A stretch of 64,000 nt of DNA from Membranipora membranacea (taxonomy: Eukaryota > Bryozoa > Gymnolaemata > Cheilostomatida > Membraniporidae), in assembly GCA_914767715.1 (NCBI GenBank), contig OU612068.1, positions 9,302,001 through 9,366,000 on the forward strand. The letters run 5' to 3'. This document shows positions 51,901-63,184 of this stretch, in pieces. A program made the translations under genes and the position numbers. The notes below the pieces were generated by a model that searched no databases, had not been told where the DNA came from, and saw nothing but the letters and a program-made list of their open reading frames with translations. Positions within the stretch are counted from its first letter, which is position 1. Each line of letters begins with the position of its first letter.

Positions 51901-53436
51901 GCAACTCCTAATATTATTGATACCGATGTCTTTTATTAGTCAGCACATGTAGCTAAAGGTCTTCCCGAAGTAAATAACCTGTCTTTTCTATGTGGCACGC
52001 ATCACATTGGATCCTCATTCATTGAACCAAAGCAACCTAAGTAAAGCTTATAACCAATGATAAAAAGATGGTTTTTCCTCTGGTGCTTAATGCAACAGGA
52101 TCCAGAAATTGCCCCTCATGCTTCTTGTAAACATTATGCAGTTGAAAGTCTGATATGAACCATAGTATCTGCACCACATGTCCTAAAAAATCCTCCTCAA
52201 AGACGATTATCCTGCCTTTTATCAAAATAGCACAACGCCTTGACATGACATCATGCCGAAACCAATATTTTCAGAATCAGTGTTCGATTAGCTTTCCAAC
52301 GATATATATAATGTCAAAATCGGACAACGCTGGTATCATAAGCCTTACCAAAGTGGTTGTCTTACTTATTGTTCAGTTCATATATTATATTAGTGACAGT
52401 TAGAGTATATAATAACACTTTAGAAAAGCCTGTAAAATTTTAATGGATTGATGGTTATAGTGCATATCAGATTATTGGCCGAATAAAACACGGTATACTG
52501 ATTCGAGTTTTGCTTACAAATATTCCAGTCATTCAAGTCATCTCAGTTATTTCAGCCTCCTTGTCATTATTACAATTACTACAGGATTTAGTGGTCTAGT
52601 GTTCCATTTATGTTTTGTTTGACAGCCGAACACAGAATATAGAGAAATTCTCCTTTCCCTTCCAGAGAAGAAAGTCCACGCCACTGAAGAAAGCAAAAAA
52701 CGATTCCAAAAACATCTAAACAGTATTTGTCACACTCCTTCTACGGGTTTCGACCCGTGGAGGTTTGCTGATCAGTAAGTTGGCCCGACTTGTACCATAG
52801 CTTGTCCTGTTATTCTTACTGCTGCTGCTACTGTAATCATAGAGCTCCAATACTCAATTATGTTTTCAGTCCAAACAACTGCTCAAAACCGCTGACTACG
52901 TTGCTGAGCAAGTTTGTATTGTAAAGAAAAAACTGAAACATATAACTGCATAACCTCGCCCAGTCGCTGGTAGTGGCACTCCATTATCATGCCAGTGGAA
53001 TGCCACTTCCAGCAACCTTGGCAAAGTTAAAGCAAGGAATCTTGGTTAAAGCATTCATATATGGTGTCGGTATTCTTAAAATTGTGATTCTCTTGAGAGC
53101 AAGACATCAAAACTAAAACCAAGCATCTCATATAAGATAAATGAGAAAGGGCGTGCTGAAATTATTAGCGTACTCAGCAGTTGAGTACGCTAATGATTTT
53201 CTAATAACAGGAAATAGTACTTGGCTGCAGGCTTCAAATACACGATTAATAGTTATAATATGGATTACATCTTTATTTCTAGAACTGCTGATGACATACT
53301 TAATCACTGTATAACGCAAGTCGCACAAGAAATATTACTTACTGGGGATGAATTAATCCAAGGACTTTATGCTGATGAATTCATTCCTGTTGCTGCTAAT
53401 CATTCGAACACTTTGATGATCTCATCGCCCAGCTAG
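45926..53436 (+). CDS. KIAA0753: KIAA0753 / moonraker (OFIP), centriolar-satellite protein
   Basis: Fourteen exons join in frame to 717 residues (human 967): 45898-46180 (ATG at 45926), 46559-46682, 47003-47098, 47390-47496, 47662-47830, 48201-48520, 48730-48800, 49023-49122, 49422-49493, 49858-50148, 50559-50643, 50795-50955, 52626-52774, 53283-53436. Similarity to human moonraker is at both ends. NLYNQLRFN, then AITIEK, match human NQLQFN and AIRIEK. The C-terminal GFDPWRFADQTADDILNHCI, ending YADEFIPVAA, matches [20 protein letters not shown] and SEFLEAA. Between these come a basic, Ser/Pro-rich region and coiled-coil-like segments (LIDQIERETRERLEPLIEQA). From family knowledge the protein works with OFD1 and FOPNL at centriolar satellites and in ciliogenesis. 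The start codon is uncertain: the exon is open up to its acceptor, but no upstream coding exon was found. Confidence 0.87.
51130..52400. repeat. 1.25-kb foldback element in KIAA0753 intron
   Basis: The left arm, about 51130-51630, and right arm, about 51892-52400, are inverted copies roughly three-quarters identical. They share for example AAGGCTTATGATACCAG, TTTTATCAAAATAGC-type stretches and GCATTCTGACAGAG, around a ~260-base unrelated centre. It fills most of the intron 50956-52625. No transposase coding sequence is seen. Boundaries are approximate and no target duplication was found. Confidence 0.7.
53164..53194. repeat. Perfect 13-bp hairpin
   Basis: ATTAGCGTACTCA, a 5-base loop and TGAGTACGCTAAT form a perfect stem in the last KIAA0753 intron, about 90 bases before the final exon. 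Function unknown. Confidence 0.75.
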
Positions 53437-53646
53437 CATCAGGCTCTACTCATTACCATTAGGTTAATTTTATTTCTCTATTTTTATATTGACTGAAAGT
53501 TCTGTAGTGTTTATTTACTACCAAAGTTTTACCCTGTGGAGTTTTTGTCTTCCAACTGATTGCGGCTTATAGCTTCAAAACACAAACTGGTAGGCTGGGT
53601 GTTCATTTTTTAATATCAAATGTTTTAATGTTTTATCAAAGCTCTG

Positions 53647-53652
53647 AATAAA
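53647..53652 (+). promoter_or_regulatory. Likely KIAA0753 polyadenylation signal
   Basis: AATAAA lies 211 bases after the stop. It lies about 216 bases from the stop codon of the convergent minus-strand gene. Confidence 0.5.
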
Positions 53653-53867
53653 AATAAGAATCTAGGAAAATATACAACAAATGTTGCACTGATAATACAA
53701 GGATACTGCTGATATAAGAATCAGTATGAAATAAGTAGAACTAGCGAAATCAACGTAACAATAACAATAAACAGGCTAAAACAGTAAACAGGTAAATAGC
53801 AGACTTAATGGCTCTTATGACTTTCCTGAGATCAACATCCATAAGATTGAAACATCAAATACTGTGG

Positions 53868-56426
53868 TTATATAAGTGGTGCTGATTCATCCATGCTATT
53901 CTTCCTCTTTCTCCGCAATCTGAACGGCTTTTTATTTCTGTGTTTTGGTCTATATTTCTTCAGTCTCGCAAAAATATCTGAAACAGAAGAGGGTTAATGC
54001 CATAAGATTTGGACTACCATGTACCAGATGGCCATATGCATCGATGTCATTTAATCATTAATGTTTATGATAAACGTTCTTATGATATAATATAATGATG
54101 AATATATATGATCTTATGATTATATATATTATAATCTTATCATATACATGCCTGTAGTATGTAGTATAAATAATCATTTTTTATTTATATTATGCAATAT
54201 TTCAGCAATAGATAAAACGCCATAATATTACGGCAATATGAGGGCATTAAATGGTCTAATACTGCCGTGATATTGTTCTTCCAAGTTCAAATTAGCACTT
54301 CCAAGTTCAAATGAGCACTAACCTGTAGCAGATAAAGAGAATGGTTTTATATCACTGCTGTGACTGTGATCAGCAGGCGGGAGATACTTATTTTTCCTCC
54401 ACATACGAGTACATAGTACTGTCATCATGATAAGGACTAGTATGAATGTCACCGAAGCACTCGCCCTTCTGGCATCATTCGCCAATCTCCTAAAACAAGA
54501 GAGATCAAACTCTTTATAATAGGTTTTATCAGTCTTTGCACTTCTCAAATGTTTGACTAGACTAAGGGAGCTTAGCCTTATCTCGAATGCCCCTTTTTTG
54601 TTTTGAGGCCTTCAAGATAAGGTTAAGGGAGCTGGCTTTACGCACGCTGCAAGAGAAATGTAATAAGATAGAATATTAAGCCTGAAAAATTCTTTGTTGA
54701 TAAAGTAGAATTCTCTGACGCAAGAAGAAGATTAGGGAAGATCCCATTGCCTATGATTTTTTTAAAGTTTCCAATTTCTTGACAGCCAAATTTTCAATCA
54801 ATGTCAAATTGGTCATGAAACAACATCCGTTCTTGTTCCTTGGTCGTATTGCCTATCGAATACAGAGGATTTGGATAAGTTGTGATAATAAGCTTTTGTA
54901 ACTAAGCTAATAACTAAGATAATAAGCTTTGAACATAAGCTTTTTTACACATTGTGTGCATACTTCAAAGTAGATTACAGTGGCAACTTACAACTTTTTC
55001 AGCTTCAACAGGGATGCTTTGCGTTGAATTTCAGAAGTAATGTTTTCTGTCACATTGTTGCCTCCCATACAATGACAGGTTTGTTCTAAGGCTAATGTAG
55101 GTTCAGAATGAGTAGCATGGTTAGAGTTAGCACCAATAGGAGTTTCTGATTTTTGATTGAGAACTTTAGCATCCTTGGTAACAGAATTGGTACCAACTGT
55201 TGTAGTCACATTTTTTCTATTCACAGCCTGTGAGATTTTGGTGGGGAGTTTTTTGTCAGCATCAGCAGATGGTGTAGTAGAACTTGAACCTTCAGTAATA
55301 TCAGACTGTTTATCTGAGACAGATGTCAGATTATCTTTCTGCTGTTCACGCTGGACGTCTAGTGGTTTTGCATATCCTTCAAAGCTCTGAAAAAGGAAAA
55401 TAAATGAGACACTATTAAATTACCACCTTTATTTCTAAAGGAGTCTACCATTAGGCCTAGATATTGGACCGGATGCTTGTGTGATAAGAGGGTTATAGCT
55501 GCTCGAAACATGCTCTCTACATGGTCAGAATTTGGAGGCCCTTCACTACCAACTGGACAAACAGATAGATACAGTCCTACAAAGTAAGGATAGCGCTTGG
55601 TATTCAAAGACCTTCACTCTTCTTCTCCCTATTGTTATGTTATTGCTCTGTAAAGTGAGCTAACAAGTTTATCCAGGGGGGTCTTTCAATTGGAATGAGC
55701 GATGCTATACTAAAGCAAGTTATCGCTATCACATTGCTCAAAATTATCACTCACTTGGTCTTTCAATTAGACAAGATCGCTCCCAAATCGCTCACACAGA
55801 ATGTTTATAGTTCCAGCAATGGCTGAGCGATTTGAAAGCGAGAGCCCCGCAGGTCTCAGGGAGTGAGCGATCAGATTGCGATTTCGGCTGTTTCTATTTT
55901 GAAAGGCCCCCCTGCATACAGACTGAGACGAGATTCTCAGGCAAAGTAATCAGAAAGTGATAATTATCTAGCTGATGCTGAGTACAGGAAAAAAAGGCAA
56001 GTTAATCAAAGTGTGCATGTATCATTGACAAATCATCAGGGCTGAAACAAAATGCCATGTATGTTACATGGGTGCCTGAGGATTGCAAGCAAGTACTCTG
56101 CCTAAGTCCAGTATGGTGGCACAGTAAAAGCTTTCATTTCAAGGGGCCCAAGGCTGATTACACTGATTAATAATTACTGTCCAGTGGAATGTTAAAATGA
56201 AAAGTTCAATTGGAAGGTAGTATCATCATGTATGACTGCCAGTGAGTGGTGAGTGTGTACTTGGAAGGACAGTGCTGTCCAACAAGCAGTATTGCAGCTT
56301 AAACCATCAAATGATCAATATTTAATAATGACCACCATAGAAAGTGTATTTATAAGAGAATCCAATGAGTTGACTTACTTGGCAAGCAAGTGACAGCAAT
56401 ACCATCAATAATTTCCAACATTTCAT
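53868..56426 (-). CDS. Unrecognised type I single-pass membrane protein
   Basis: Four exons, 56426-56379, 55386-54992, 54489-54323 and 53977-53868, join in frame (phases 0, 2, 1) to 239 residues. The N-terminus MKCWKLLMVLLSLACQ looks like a signal peptide and occupies exactly exon 1. The ectodomain (about 17-157) is Ser/Thr/Asn-rich and probably disordered, with NLT, NVT and NIT sequons and one Cys cluster (TCHCMGG). One membrane segment, ASVTFILVLIMMTVLCTRMW, lies at about 158-177. The cytosolic tail is strongly basic (KKYRPKHRNKKPFRLRRKRK) and ends DESAPLI, which fits the acidic dileucine sorting signal [DE]xxxL[LI]. I do not recognise the family. A lysosomal or endosomal membrane protein is one reading of the tail. 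It is convergent with KIAA0753. Confidence 0.75.
54571..54627. repeat. Small hairpin repeat, copy A
   Basis: CTTAGCCTTATCTCGAATGCC pairs with GGCCTTCAAGATAAGGTTAAG (18 of 21) around a T-rich loop. It is related to the hairpin at 56665-56725. It lies in intron 2 of the membrane-protein gene. Confidence 0.65.
55674..55914. mobile_element. MITE-like element with CAGGGGGG termini
   Basis: A 241-bp segment with 16-bp terminal inverted repeats, CAGGGGGGTCTTTCAA and TTGAAAGGCCCCCCTG (one mismatch). The heptamer GAGCGAT or its complement ATCGCTC recurs at least five times inside, like subterminal transposase-binding repeats. It has no coding capacity. Flanks show no clear target duplication. It sits in intron 1 of the membrane-protein gene. 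Confidence 0.7.
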
Positions 56427-56664
56427 AACAGCTTCTTTTCGGTCAACATTTCTATTTCCATGTGACCTTAGAATATTGGGAAGGTGACTCTTGTTTTCAA
56501 TATTGTAAAATAAGCCCTGATTGGGCACATGAAGAATGAGAAAGGTTTTCTAATCAATTTGTTTCAGAGAGGACAACTTCTTTACACTTTATACAGTCTT
56601 GATTAGTTTATACAGTTTACCCTCCCTGGTTTATATCTCCCGCAAGAACTTAATGGATTAGAAT

Positions 56665-56725
56665 TCCTAGCCTTATCTTGCAACTCAAAGGCCCCTTTTT
56701 TGGGCCTTTGAGATAAGGCTAGGTA
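56665..56725. repeat. Small hairpin repeat, copy B
   Basis: CCTAGCCTTATCT and CTCAAAGGCCC pair with GGGCCTTTGAGATAAGGCTA across a T-run, with five unpaired bases on one side. It is related to copy A at 54571-54627. It lies about 240 bases upstream of the membrane-protein gene's start codon. Confidence 0.7.
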
Positions 56726-57252
56726 TTCTTAATCAAATAAGTCTATCTGCATGATGTTTCTTGTTCTGTTATACCTGATCAGTCCCTGAATTAAGGCTCT
56801 AGCGTCACCATTATAGCTAATAAATTATTTTCGGGTAACAACCGGAAACTGGACCAGGCAGTTTTTCACTAATTCATCTCCTATATCCTATGGGAGCATC
56901 TTACTATGATTTTATATTGAGGCATAGGCAGTGAAAGAGGTTCAATACTTTGTGAGGTTGTAAAAATGTTGTTTGAGATCGAAGATGAGATTTTCAATGC
57001 TCCCTGAAATCACCATAAATTATCTGATTTTTTGTTTTTCTCAACAATCTATATATATGACTTTTCAAGTCCCACCTTCTGACAATAACCTCCGCATATA
57101 TCTGATGCCATGCTACATTAGATGACAATTTCATTTGATTCAGATGTTTTTGTATCTAGACTTCTGACACCCAACAATTTAAAATCAAGTAAATATTGTG
57201 AAAAGGCTAAATCCGAGTTCATTACTATGATATTTGAGTAATAATTTCAATT

Positions 57253-57258
57253 TTTATT
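57253..57258 (-). promoter_or_regulatory. Likely polyadenylation signal of the minus-strand M4 peptidase
   Basis: AATAAA on the minus strand lies 139 bases past the stop codon. Inferred from hexamer and position. Confidence 0.5.
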
Positions 57259-57396
57259 GACTAGGTGTGATAATTGGCGTTAAAATAAAATATTGTTTGA
57301 GAACTGATTGCTTTGACTAGATTTTTGAGAGAGCAAGCGAGTGATTGATTATTATGATAGCAGACTGTCTCTGAGAGAATTCTGTTTAATCGAAGT

Positions 57397-60300
57397 TTAA
57401 CATTTTCCACAGCTGACACCGACGACATCAAAGGCAGCAGTGACATTAGCTTTACTGTAACCTCTGTCCTCAGCTGCTGTCTCTACTCCACAAGCTCCAC
57501 AATGCATTGTACTGGTAGGGTTCCAGTATAACAGGTTAGCGTCAGTGAACACCTTGAAATAAATTCAATCAAATTTACAATAAAGAGATCAGTGGAATAT
57601 TGCGCAAGAGAATTCGGAGTTGTGCGCTGCTGTATCAGTATCAAGATGGCTACAATAAATACTACAAAATCTGGTCTTATACAGCACCTGAAATAAGCAG
57701 AGTTTGTAATTTTTTAAAGTAATCCGGATAGTGAAGCCTGCTTGTTTCTTACCTCGAAAGCCTTGACATAGGTCCACCCAGCAGTTTTGACCAGGGTGCA
57801 CCAGGCCTTGTTATAAACACCAGACGTTGAGTGAACATCGACATCATCATTATACTGATCCATGTGGTCAATATGTCCGGCAGCTTTAGGATCACACATG
57901 TTTCTCATGTACTGACCCAGAAAGTTTCCTGGTCTCATGATATCTTCACCAATCACGAAATCGTTCCTCTTCTTGAAGTGCATATCACAAGTCTCTCCTA
58001 CAAAATTCACATTAAGATATGAGCAAGTTACATCTTGTTCTGCTTCTTTGTGCATAATATGGATTTAAGTTTAGTTAAGAGTGCAATGTTGAACTGCAGG
58101 TCCCAAAACAAACACATTCCACTCGCCAAAATATTTTCAAATTGAAATTGATTTACAAGAGGTATCCATTTCCTTTTTTATCTCACCTAGGATATCTGAG
58201 TAGGCCTCGTTCATAGCACCAGACTGTTTCCAGTATTCAAGGTTTCCACCATGCCATTGAGTGACAGCATGTCCGATCTCATGGCATACTATGTCAAGAC
58301 TTATCAGCGGGTAGAAGATACTTTTACTATAAAAAAAATGATTGACGTAAATGTTAGTTGCTGTTACGATGAAATTCCATATTTTAACAATTTGCAGCTC
58401 AAGATGTGACAATGTTAATGAAGTCATAATTATTACGTTGTAATTTCCACACTATTATGTTGAAAGTGCAACTTACCCGTCTCCAAAATAGAAGGCCGAT
58501 CCTTCAAAGAAAGCGTTCTCATACATATAGTCATAGTGTACATAGAAAGTCAGGTAAGAAGTAGAGGTTTTATATGGTTGTACTGAATCTCCCATCAGTT
58601 CATTCCACAGATCTACAAACTGAGTGGCGTATAAGAAGACTTCATTTCTGGGGCTGTAAGCTCCAGTCCAACTGAGTAAATCCCAATCTTCATTATCTGC
58701 TTTCTCACACTGAAATCTGGAGGTCGCCTGATCTGTTACTCTCTTCTTATTCCAGATATCAACCACCTGTAGAAGTCAGAGAGGGTAAACCTTTAGTGTT
58801 GTCATTATGCAAGGGGAGGGGCTGGATTTAGGATACTTGTCACTCACAAGCATTCATGTGGGTATTGTACTCTGACAAAGCTGAGGATGAGCAAGATGTG
58901 TCCAAGAAGTTTTAATGAATAAGTAACTAAAATCATACCTCAACTCTTCTCTCAGCATCTCTGTGTTTACAGCTGTATCTGCCTGTTTTCTCGACATCCA
59001 TATCCACAAACTCTTTACCAGTTTTCTCGTTACCAACTATGGCTCTAATACTGTCATGCTGCAAACCGTCCCAGGTTTTTACAACTTCTCCAGTATGGGC
59101 ATCTACTAGACCTGCAAAACAAAAAAGCTGTAAACAAAATTCTCTTTTTGGTCTAAATACACTTAAACTTGTGCATCGGAGATTTTTGTACAGGCACCTT
59201 CTAAAAAAATAGACCAGAGTTCATATCCTTGCCACATCGGAGTGACAAGTTATGTTGGTGTTGCTGACTCATGCAAAAAGGGAACACAATTCCTCCACCC
59301 AGGAAAACTACCAATGTGTTTTTAATTTGAGTATAGTTATTGTATATATCATACCGTTTATATAGGCAGGGATAACTCCATCAGCATCTCTGTGAGCTCC
59401 TGGTTTGCTCCAGTCAATAAAATAAGCAATTTTATATACGAGCTTGTCCCATCCGTCGCCCTAAAAAGTGTAAATATAATATCATCAGATCTGCTGTTCA
59501 GTTTCACTATTATTATGATTTACCATTCAAAACAAAGAATGTGGAGGAGCACCACATGGACAGCAGATAGGAGATGCTCTTTTGATTAATGCGGGAGAGT
59601 TTTATATTCGCTCTTCAACCGGCATTATCATCACAATAGAATATCGATATCACTTACAGTATGAAGGACCTGTAACTCAGGGTCATCCAGTCTAACCTCC
59701 ACCTCTTCTACTGTTCTTGCGTGATTCCATTGAGCTCTAAGCGTTTGTACGGCTTCTTCTTCAGATATCTCTGGGCGTGTATCAACGAGTCCAACTGAGC
59801 GTGAGGCAAATCCCTGTACTTTCTTAATCACTCCTGTAGACATAAAGAAGCAGCACATGAAACCATGAGGGCTTTAAATGGTTACTCCAGTTTGGTATAT
59901 CAATATATGACCATTGACCAATGTACTCTGATTGGCTAAATGATATAGGCAACACATGTGAACTTGTGAATGATGACTCTGTTTGAAAAAGATTGTCACT
60001 TAAATTGTAATGATAGTTTTTTTTTCTGAAGACCATGTGATAGAAATAGAAAAGAAATCTGAAGAGTTACCTTTTTCATCTCCGTGAGTTGTGAGTACGG
60101 AGCCATAAACAGGGATGCCATCCACAGTCTGCGTCCATTTTGTGACGTTACCCTTAGTTAAAAGTTTCTTAAAAGAGCTTCTACTGTCTCTGCTAACTCC
60201 AACAAGGAAATCTGGTGTATCTGAGAGAGTACTGACTGTTTGTAGAGGTAAGAACGTCCCCTGACCACTCACTGAAAAACAAACAATGATAATGGTTAAA

Positions 60301-60557
60301 TTAGATCAACCCTAAAGTTGATACAATCAGTACCTTTATCAGTAAAACTCTGATGCTGTTTTCAAGTTATTTTTGATGTGAAATACTGAAAATTTAAAAT
60401 TCAGTCCTGTAGCAGCGTGGAATTTTTATGATTTATTCATTTCATATCTCTTAAATGATTGGAAAATATCTGGAAACAAAAGATGATGATCATTTATGTT
60501 GTACTTACCGCAAACTACAAGCGCCAGAAGGGCTCCCAAAGCAAGATATGTATTCAT
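57397..60557 (-). CDS. Secreted thermolysin-family (M4) zinc metallopeptidase, complete
   Basis: Nine exons, 60557-60509, 60271-60071, 59833-59658, 59460-59355, 59111-58939, 58766-58477, 58326-58187, 57997-57753 and 57552-57397, join in frame to exactly 512 codons including TAA, giving 511 residues, the usual prepro length of M4 enzymes. Signal peptide MNTYLALGALLALVVCG; then an FTP/PepSY-type prodomain (VDGIPVYGSVLTTHGD). The catalytic domain has HEIGH at about 347-351 (two zinc His and the general base Glu). GAMNEAYSD provides the third ligand (Glu about 372), and DVHSTSGVYNKAW corresponds to the thermolysin DGGVHINSGIINKA box with its catalytic His. The C-terminus has a Cys pair motif (CGAC) and ends CGKC. 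It should be an extracellular endopeptidase matured by prodomain removal. M4 is mainly bacterial; the introns and signal peptide show this is a resident animal gene. Partner copy at 63185. Confidence 0.93.
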
Positions 60558-60648
60558 ATCTGTCTCTCTTTAATGTTTGTGATTCTTCACTTTATGTTGT
60601 CAAGTTGAATATTCGAGGTTGAATGACAAACATTCTATCCATCCATCA

Positions 60649-60655
60649 TTTTATA
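60649..60655 (-). promoter_or_regulatory. TATA box of the minus-strand M4 gene
   Basis: TATAAAA on the minus strand lies about 92 bases before the start codon. It is followed by GATGGATGGATAGAATGTTT and GTCATTC, which recur almost unchanged after the TATA box of the plus-strand copy. Transcription probably starts near 60624. Confidence 0.7.
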
Positions 60656-63086
60656 CCTAGCTTGTTGCCTGTTTTTTGTTCCTTAACCTGTAATCTTAAA
60701 TATATTTGAAACAAGGATGTGGATACGTCTCAAACATTGTTATCTTACTGATGTGGAACTCAAGCTCATAAACAAATAAACAGGACTTTTCTTTAAAATT
60801 TTGCAATAGGTGTACATAGAGTAAGTTGGAACTTGTACCATTACAGTTATCATGAAATAAATTTGCTGATCGTATTATTCTCTTCCTGATTATTTTTTAA
60901 CAATATCAACTTAAACAATTTGCTGGTATACTATAACTATACATCCTATTTACAAGTACACACAGACATCTCAGTTGCAAAACTCTAGGGTGAATTGCAT
61001 GTACAGATAAACCGAATTGCTAAAATAAACTGGCAACACATTGTCTCAGTTACAATCACCTGATCTGGCCAGTATGTTGTTGTTTGTTATAGTTCCTCAT
61101 TTCTTGCAACAAAAAAGATTTATATGCAGAGAATAAATAAGTACTCCAGCAACAAGTATTGTGCAACTGTGTCACTGTCCTGGTGAATTTAGCAATAATT
61201 GTTGTTCTTTCAAAGGGTTTTTTTCCATGGTTGTTTATTTTTGGAAATAAGTTCAACAAAAAAGCAGACCACCCATTCCCAGCCAGATTTCCAAAAGGTT
61301 TAGAAAATAATACGCAGCAGTATACCTCATACCCATTGTCAGTCAAACTTTGGACACATAATTATATATTTGCTAACACATGTATGTATATGATCCTTAC
61401 AGTATGGAGTAATTTACTCATTCAATAATTTAGGAAACCTAACAATCTAGCTCACTACTTTTATTATAACAAAAATTATTACAGGGGACTTGATGTAAGG
61501 AAAAGTGTTAACAAGGTCATGTTTTATCGACTCAACCGGCTATTTCACCAGGTATGTGGAGAGCGAGCAGCGACAGTAACTCATGTAGGAGGTATATTTT
61601 AGGACACGTATGGGTTAGATTCTAGCAGTCATATCAGTTATCAAAATCCTGTGATGATCATTACGGATATGTAGATAACGAATCAGGCTACCTGCATATA
61701 TCGCCATAATTACCCCATGCTCAGGGACTCGTAAGTTTCTCCCTTACTTGTAGTCAGACCAAGAAATTACTTTAAGATCATTTTTGGCATCGTGTTTGAC
61801 TGACTGACAGTGGACACCTGATGTCACCTGCTATGGCACCATTACGGTAGTTATATTACACCTCTGGGATAATAATCACTGAAAATGGCAAGAAGATTAA
61901 AATGTAAATGACACAAGAAACTGCTTGCATTTTAAAATTGCAAAAGTTTTGATGCTGCCACAGGAGACACAATTAAACTCCTGGCATCTTTGACAGGTTT
62001 TGATGTCTTTTTCGGCCCAGATGGATATCAAGATAAGCGAAAGCAATAAGGTAGTTCATCATAAGTGACACAATATACATGGCACTTAAATAAAATTGAA
62101 AATATTCATTCTTCCAAATACTATTTTTCGCAAATAATATGATAATTTTTTTTCTGTCAATCTAATTTTAATGTATCTTTTTCTTTTGAGGGCTAATTTT
62201 TTAAAACATTCTTTCATAATGAAAATTATGTCAATAAAGAATTTAAAAAAAAGTATATATTTATAAATATAATTACCTATATAAATAAATTTAAGTATGC
62301 ATACTCATTTATATGTTCATAGTTGAGACTAATGGTGAGGTGTTGAGATGCCCAAGTGGTTTGTTTACTGCAATAACACAACTTTGAGTCATCAGACAGA
62401 AACATGATACTTTGCCAAGGTACAAGGAAGTTGCTAACACATTATCAAGATCATCCCAGTGGCTAAAAAGGGAAAGACCCAACTACAGATGTATCAAAAA
62501 TTCATAGAATATTACAGTTTTCAAAAAATATATTAGTCATGGTAGAAGCGAACCAAAAATCATTATCTCCTTACTCAGACTTGGTGTATCATATAATTTT
62601 TTCTTCAGCAGATACCCAAACAACAAACCCTGCCAGATCAGGTGATTGATACTGAATCAAATTTAGGATTTCCATGAACTTTCAAAATCTGTTGCGTAAA
62701 CATATTGCAACCAACCATGAAAATCCCATGAGGCGGGTATCAACTGGGTACAGAATCTATCCGGTTAAGGTTTGCACGAAACTAACTCACTTTTGCAATT
62801 GTTGTTTATTTGATCTTCGTTGTAAATAGGATATGACTTACGGGTATTATGGCAGATGATGATAGTTTGTTTATCAGGAAGTACATTATTTAATTGTAAC
62901 AGTACATGTTCCACCTTACTCTCTATATTCGCATCATGACAAAATTTCGACGAAAAGTACTGTTTATTTGTTTAATAGCCTGAATTCCACAGAAGTAAGA
63001 TAACAATGTTTGGGGCGATACCCGTCCCTCTTCCAGATTTATTAAGGAACTAGGGTTAAGGAACAAAAAACGGACAACAAGACAAG
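60656..63086. other. Intergenic DNA between the divergent M4 genes
   Basis: About 2.4 kb of AT-rich DNA between the two TATA boxes. No coding exon, RNA gene or mobile-element coding sequence was recognised. Regulatory sites shared by the two genes could lie here, but none is evident beyond the core promoters. Confidence 0.45.
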
Positions 63087-63094
63087 TATAAAAA
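63087..63094 (+). promoter_or_regulatory. TATA box of the plus-strand M4 gene
   Basis: TATAAAAA lies 98 bases before the start codon and is followed by the same GGTGGATGGATAGAATGTTT and GTCATTCAA block seen in the minus copy. An initiator-like TCATTC sits about 30 bases downstream. Confidence 0.7.
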
Positions 63095-63184
63095 GGTGGA
63101 TGGATAGAATGTTTGTCATTCAATCTCGAACATTCAACTTTAACACGTACAGAGAATAAAAATAAACTTTCTAGAGAGGTCACT

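Noticed and set aside
57397-60557. Bacterial contamination as the source of the M4 gene
   Set aside because: Eight GT-AG introns, an in-frame join of nine exons, a TATA box and a paralog next to animal genes show it is part of the animal genome.
61056-61428. Open frames between the M4 genes on both strands
   Set aside because: Short, without signal peptide, splice context or recognisable motif; AT-rich chance frames.
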